Below are positions 60,940-64,000 of a DNA stretch of 64,000 nt, one piece after another. The position numbers and the translations under genes are program-made. Numbering within the stretch: the stretch's first letter is position 1; each line of letters begins with the position of its first letter. Source of the stretch: Streptomyces fumigatiscleroticus (GTDB lineage: Bacteria > Actinomycetota > Actinomycetes > Streptomycetales > Streptomycetaceae); NCBI RefSeq assembly GCF_014647975.1, contig NZ_BMQF01000014.1:124001-188000 (forward strand), in the 5' to 3' direction. The notes beneath the pieces are model-generated. The model was not told where the DNA came from and ran no database searches. It saw nothing but the letters and a program-made list of their open reading frames with translations.

Positions 60940-61497
60940 TCAGTCCGTGAAGCCCTCCGCCGCCCGCCGCTCGCGGAGTTCCATGATCGCCCGGCGGCGG
61001 GCCAGCCGGTGGGTGCGGCGGATCTGGGCCTCCTGGTAGCGGCGCCTGTCCCGTTCGGTCTCGGGGATCACCGGCGGCACCGGGCGCGGCTTGCCGTCCG
61101 CGTCCACCGCGGCGAAGACCAGATACGCCGAGCCGACCTGGGTGGGCGGGGCGGACTCGTTCCAGCGCTCGGCCAGCACCCGGACGCCGACCTCCATGGA
61201 GGTCCGGCCGGTCCAGTTGACCTGTGCCTTGACATGGACGAGGTCACCGACGCGGACCGGCTCCAGGAACGCCATCTCGTCCATGGACGCGGTGACGGCG
61301 GGCCCGCCGGAGTGCCGTCCGGCCACGGCCCCCGCCGCGTCGTCGACCAGCTTCATGATCACTCCGCCGTGCACCGTGCCCAGGAGGTTGGTGTCGGCGT
61401 GGGTCATGATGTGGCTGAGGGTGGTGCGGGACGCGGAGGTGGGCTTGCCCGGGATCTCCGGGGTGTCCGACTCGACGGCTGGGACCTGGTCTGTCAT
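60940..61497 (-). CDS. Acyl-CoA thioesterase, hotdog fold
   Basis: The 185-residue thioesterase releases fatty acid from acyl-CoA. The family start MTHADTNLLGTVHGGVIMKLVDDAAG holds the catalytic Asn/Asp/His region, followed by TASMDEMAFLEPVRVGDLVHV and the closing SAYLVFAAVDADGKPRPVP. The C-terminal 40 residues form a highly basic Arg/Glu helix. ATG 61497 follows GGTGGAGG. It converges on the acyl-CoA dehydrogenase gene and may be functionally linked with it. Confidence 0.92.
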   Translation of the reverse strand: MTDQVPAVESDTPEIPGKPTSASRTTLSHIMTHADTNLLGTVHGGVIMKLVDDAAGAVAGRHSGGPAVTASMDEMAFLEPVRVGDLVHVKAQVNWTGRTSMEVGVRVLAERWNESAPPTQVGSAYLVFAAVDADGKPRPVPPVIPETERDRRRYQEAQIRRTHRLARRRAIMELRERRAAEGFTD

Positions 61498-61616
61498 GGC
61501 CTCCACCTTATGCCGCCGGCACATCCGGGGACTTTGTGTCAGCTTGGCAACAGCGGCGCCCTGATTTTCCGATGACTCTTGTCTGCCGCACAGCCCGTGC
61601 CTGCACACTGGGGCCC

Positions 61617-62894
61617 ATGAACGATTGGCCCGAGGGATGGTCCGACGACAACGGCGGCGGCCGGTACGGACGCGGCAGCGCGAGCGCACGGCCCGAGGGC
61701 GCGCGCGTGATGCGGCAGGTGCGCCGCGGCCCCGCGGCGCCGCCCGGCGCGGACCCGCACGGCGGCGGGGTGCCGCAGCAGCCGTCGTACGTGGACGGCC
61801 GCGGGCACGGCGGCGACGACGGGTACGACAGCGGCTACAACACGGGCCAGGTCTACGGCAGCCCCGGCGGCCGCGGCCCCGCCGGCCCCTACGGCTCGGG
61901 CGCCCCGCGTCCGGCGCCGAACTGGCGCCGCCGGATCAAGTGGACGGCGATCACCGTGGTGACGGTGCTCGTCGTCACGACCGTCGGCACCTACTTCTGG
62001 GCCGACTCCAAGCTCCACCGCGACGTCGACCTGTCCAAGGTCATCGACCGGCCGGACGAGGGCGAGGGCACCAACTACCTGATCGTCGGCTCCGACAGCC
62101 GGGCGGGCATGACCGACCAGCAGAAGAAGGACCTGCACACCGGCTCCGCCGAGGGCAAGCGCACGGACTCGATGATGATCCTGCACACCGGCTCCAACGG
62201 CTCGACGCTGATCTCCCTGCCCCGTGACTCGGACGTGGAGATCCCCACCTACAAGGGCTCCGAGTCCGGCAAGCTCTACCAGGGCACGGGCCGGCACGTG
62301 AAGCTGAACGCGGCCTACGCCGAGGACGGCCCCGAACTGCTGGTCCGCACGGTCGAGTACAACACCGGCCTGCACATCGACCACTATGTCGAGATCGGCT
62401 TCGCCGGCTTCGCCAACATCGTGGACGCGGTCGGCGGCGTCACCATCGACATCCCGCAGGACATCAAGGACACCAAGTCCGGCGCCGACTTCAAGAAGGG
62501 CGAGCAGACCCTGAACGGCGAGGAGGCCCTCGCCTTCGTCCGCACCCGCTACGCGCTGGCCGGCTCCGACCTGGACCGTACGAAGAACCAGCAGAAGTTC
62601 CTCTCGGCCCTGGCCAACCAGGTGGCCACCCCGTCCACGGTGCTCAACCCGTTCAAGCTGTACCCGACCATGGGCGCCGGGCTGGACTCGCTGGTCGTCG
62701 ACAAGGACATGGGGCTGTTCGACCTGGCGTCGATGTTCTGGGCGATGAAGGGCGTCAGCGGCGGCGACGGCACCTCCATGAACATGCCGATATCGGGCTC
62801 CACCGGCGGCAATCTCGTCTGGGACAAGACGAAGGTGAAGACGCTGGTCGACGAGTTGAAGAACGACGAGAAGGTCACCGTCTCGGGCAACTGA
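61617..62894 (+). CDS. LytR-CpsA-Psr family cell-wall glycopolymer ligase
   Basis: The 425-residue protein has a cytosolic Gly/Pro-rich N-terminus of about 105 residues, one transmembrane helix (about 112-132), and an LCP domain (about 150-330) with YLIVGSDSRAGM, the Arg/Asp-rich RTDSMMILH, SLPRDSDVEIP, KLNAAYAEDGPEL and FVRTRYALAGSDLDRTKNQQ. It would attach teichoic-acid-like polymers to peptidoglycan from lipid carriers. CACACT 7 nt before the ATG suggests a leaderless message. It converges with a second LCP gene. Confidence 0.93.
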   Translation: MNDWPEGWSDDNGGGRYGRGSASARPEGARVMRQVRRGPAAPPGADPHGGGVPQQPSYVDGRGHGGDDGYDSGYNTGQVYGSPGGRGPAGPYGSGAPRPAPNWRRRIKWTAITVVTVLVVTTVGTYFWADSKLHRDVDLSKVIDRPDEGEGTNYLIVGSDSRAGMTDQQKKDLHTGSAEGKRTDSMMILHTGSNGSTLISLPRDSDVEIPTYKGSESGKLYQGTGRHVKLNAAYAEDGPELLVRTVEYNTGLHIDHYVEIGFAGFANIVDAVGGVTIDIPQDIKDTKSGADFKKGEQTLNGEEALAFVRTRYALAGSDLDRTKNQQKFLSALANQVATPSTVLNPFKLYPTMGAGLDSLVVDKDMGLFDLASMFWAMKGVSGGDGTSMNMPISGSTGGNLVWDKTKVKTLVDELKNDEKVTVSGN

Positions 62895-62931
62895 GCGCGG
62901 CGGGCGGAGCGAGGGCGCCCCGCCGGTGCGG

Positions 62932-64000
62932 TCAGCGGCAGACCACCTCGTCGCCACGGACCACGGTGCCCTCCTTCTGCGCCGGTGGTGCCGTCCGCAC
63001 CGTGCGCACCTCGGTGAAGTCGGCGCCCGCGATCACCCTCAGCGTCGGACCCAGCCCCTTGACGGACCGCAGTTCGCTGCCGGGGAGCGCCGCCGCCAGC
63101 GACCTGGCCGAGTCGTCCCAGCGGGGGTCGTAGACGATGACGTTCCGCTCGGCGAAACGGAACCTGGCGTTGACGGGAGTCCGGGTGGTGCGGAAGCCGG
63201 CCGCGGCCAGGGCCGTGTCGACGCGCCGGCCGAGACCCGGCGTGTGCGTCCCGTTCTCCACCTGGACGCGGATCCGCTGCGGCTCCACGGTGACGGGCGG
63301 TGCCGTGTTCCTCGGCGGCCGGGGCACGGCCAGCGGCCTGTCGTCGCGCAGGGCGCCGAAGAGCCGGCCGGCCTTGGCGGTGTCCCACTTCACGGTCGAG
63401 CCGACGCCCTTGACGGGGTAGCCCATCCGCTCGATGGGCACCGTGGTGAACTCCGAGGAGGACGGCGAGAAGTTCCGCATCGCCCGGCCCAGCGCCAGCA
63501 GCTCGTCCGTGCCGAACCCCTTGTCGGCCCGTACCGAGCCCAGCACCGCCCGGGTGACGTCCCGGAACTTCATCGGGTTCAGCAGGATCCCGGAGGAGGT
63601 GGCCCGGTCCACGAGCGAGGCCATGAAGCGCTGCTGCCGTTTCATCCGGCCCAGGTCGGAGGCGCCGTCGACATGCCGGGCCCGGACGTACTGGAGCGCC
63701 TGCCCGCCCTGGAGCCGGTGCCGGCCGGGCGCCAGGTCCAGCCCGGTGTAACCGTCCCTGAGCGGCTGGGCGGTGCAGATCTCGACGCCGCCGATCACGT
63801 CCACCGTCTTCATGAAGCTGGTGAAGTCGACCTCCAGATAGTGGTCGATCTTCACATGGGTCATCCTCTCGACGGTGCGGACGGTCAGCTGCGGGCCGCC
63901 CTCCGCGTACGCCGCGTTCAGCTTGAGCGGGTGCCCGCCGTGCCGCTTGCCCGTGGAGTCGGTGTGCGGCGAGGTGACGGCGTAGGAGTCGCGGGGCAGG
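62932..64000 (-). CDS. LytR-CpsA-Psr family protein with LytR C-terminal domain (5' end outside window)
   Basis: The frame remains open to the right edge, so at least the N-terminal domain and membrane helix are missing. The visible part contains LPRDSYAV, KLNAAYAEGGPQL and YVRARHVDGASDLGRMKRQQ of the LCP fold. After a linker, a LytR_C domain follows (about the last 90 residues: IRVQVENGTHTPGLGRRVDT). The C-terminal domain distinguishes it from the neighbouring LCP protein. It is likely another wall-polymer ligase of the same pathway. An internal GTG/ATG near 63864 is not the start. Confidence 0.92.
   Translation of the reverse strand, partial: LPRDSYAVTSPHTDSTGKRHGGHPLKLNAAYAEGGPQLTVRTVERMTHVKIDHYLEVDFTSFMKTVDVIGGVEICTAQPLRDGYTGLDLAPGRHRLQGGQALQYVRARHVDGASDLGRMKRQQRFMASLVDRATSSGILLNPMKFRDVTRAVLGSVRADKGFGTDELLALGRAMRNFSPSSSEFTTVPIERMGYPVKGVGSTVKWDTAKAGRLFGALRDDRPLAVPRPPRNTAPPVTVEPQRIRVQVENGTHTPGLGRRVDTALAAAGFRTTRTPVNARFRFAERNVIVYDPRWDDSARSLAAALPGSELRSVKGLGPTLRVIAGADFTEVRTVRTAPPAQKEGTVVRGDEVVCR

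Noticed and set aside
1..64000. CRISPR arrays, prophage, insertion sequences or attachment sites
   Set aside because: No regularly spaced repeats, transposase, integrase or phage structural genes were seen. The tRNA gene has no repeated 3' end nearby to suggest an att site.

Overview
The window is chromosomal DNA of a Streptomyces species. The evidence is very high GC with strong third-position bias, many GTG and TTG starts, a tRNA-Leu with a UAA anticodon (bldA), Rpf and LysM secreted proteins, and a partner-switching sigma factor locus. From memory, the gene order follows the core chromosome of S. coelicolor around eno, roughly SCO3104 down to SCO3049 read in reverse; I could not check this by alignment. 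There is no prophage, insertion sequence or CRISPR array. || Layout. 1-8.5 kb: the 3' end of a secreted HNH nuclease, an acetyltransferase, two exported proteins on the minus strand, an orphan N6-methylase-like protein, and a membrane protein overlapping a Ser/Thr kinase. 8.6-15.1 kb: a DUF1906 secreted protein, a SurA-like lipoprotein, MazG, a CYP107-type P450, and two Rpf cell-wall lytic enzymes; the second Rpf gene sits behind a c-di-AMP (ydaO-type) riboswitch. 15.4-22 kb: eno, divIC, a DUF501 gene, a Ppx/GppA phosphatase, type II NADH dehydrogenase behind a Rex-like operator, and a cyclopropane fatty acid synthase. 22-36.8 kb: a FtsX-type ABC exporter, bldA, pobA, a Bax inhibitor-1 family protein, thiolase, a GDSL esterase, cystathionine beta-synthase and an RpiR regulator. 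37-42.6 kb: a histidine-utilisation operon in which an M20 amidohydrolase stands where an N-formylglutamate deformylase would be expected. 42.6-44.8 kb: a decayed patch with two gene relics around an intact EamA exporter. 44.8-47.2 kb: sigma factor SigI with antagonist ArsI and anti-sigma PrsI. 47.2-47.8 kb: a T-box leader followed by a tiny gene encoding only the tRNA-binding arm of seryl-tRNA synthetase. 47.8-64 kb: a peptide transporter, a two-component system, GtrA, purK-purE, an active M19 dipeptidase next to a paralogue that has lost its metal ligands, two VOC proteins, a CGNR zinc-finger regulator with palindromic operators, UDP-glucose dehydrogenase, acyl-CoA dehydrogenase, a thioesterase and two convergent LytR-CpsA-Psr genes. 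|| The genes are mainly housekeeping (glycolysis, respiration, purine, cysteine and histidine metabolism) mixed with developmental and envelope functions. Several genes appear leaderless, with a -10 box 6-7 nt before the start codon. The most unusual items are the T-box/SerRS-arm gene, the inactive-looking M19 paralogue beside its active partner, the methylase with HPPF in place of NPPF, and the relic of a 2OG-Fe dioxygenase-exporter pair.
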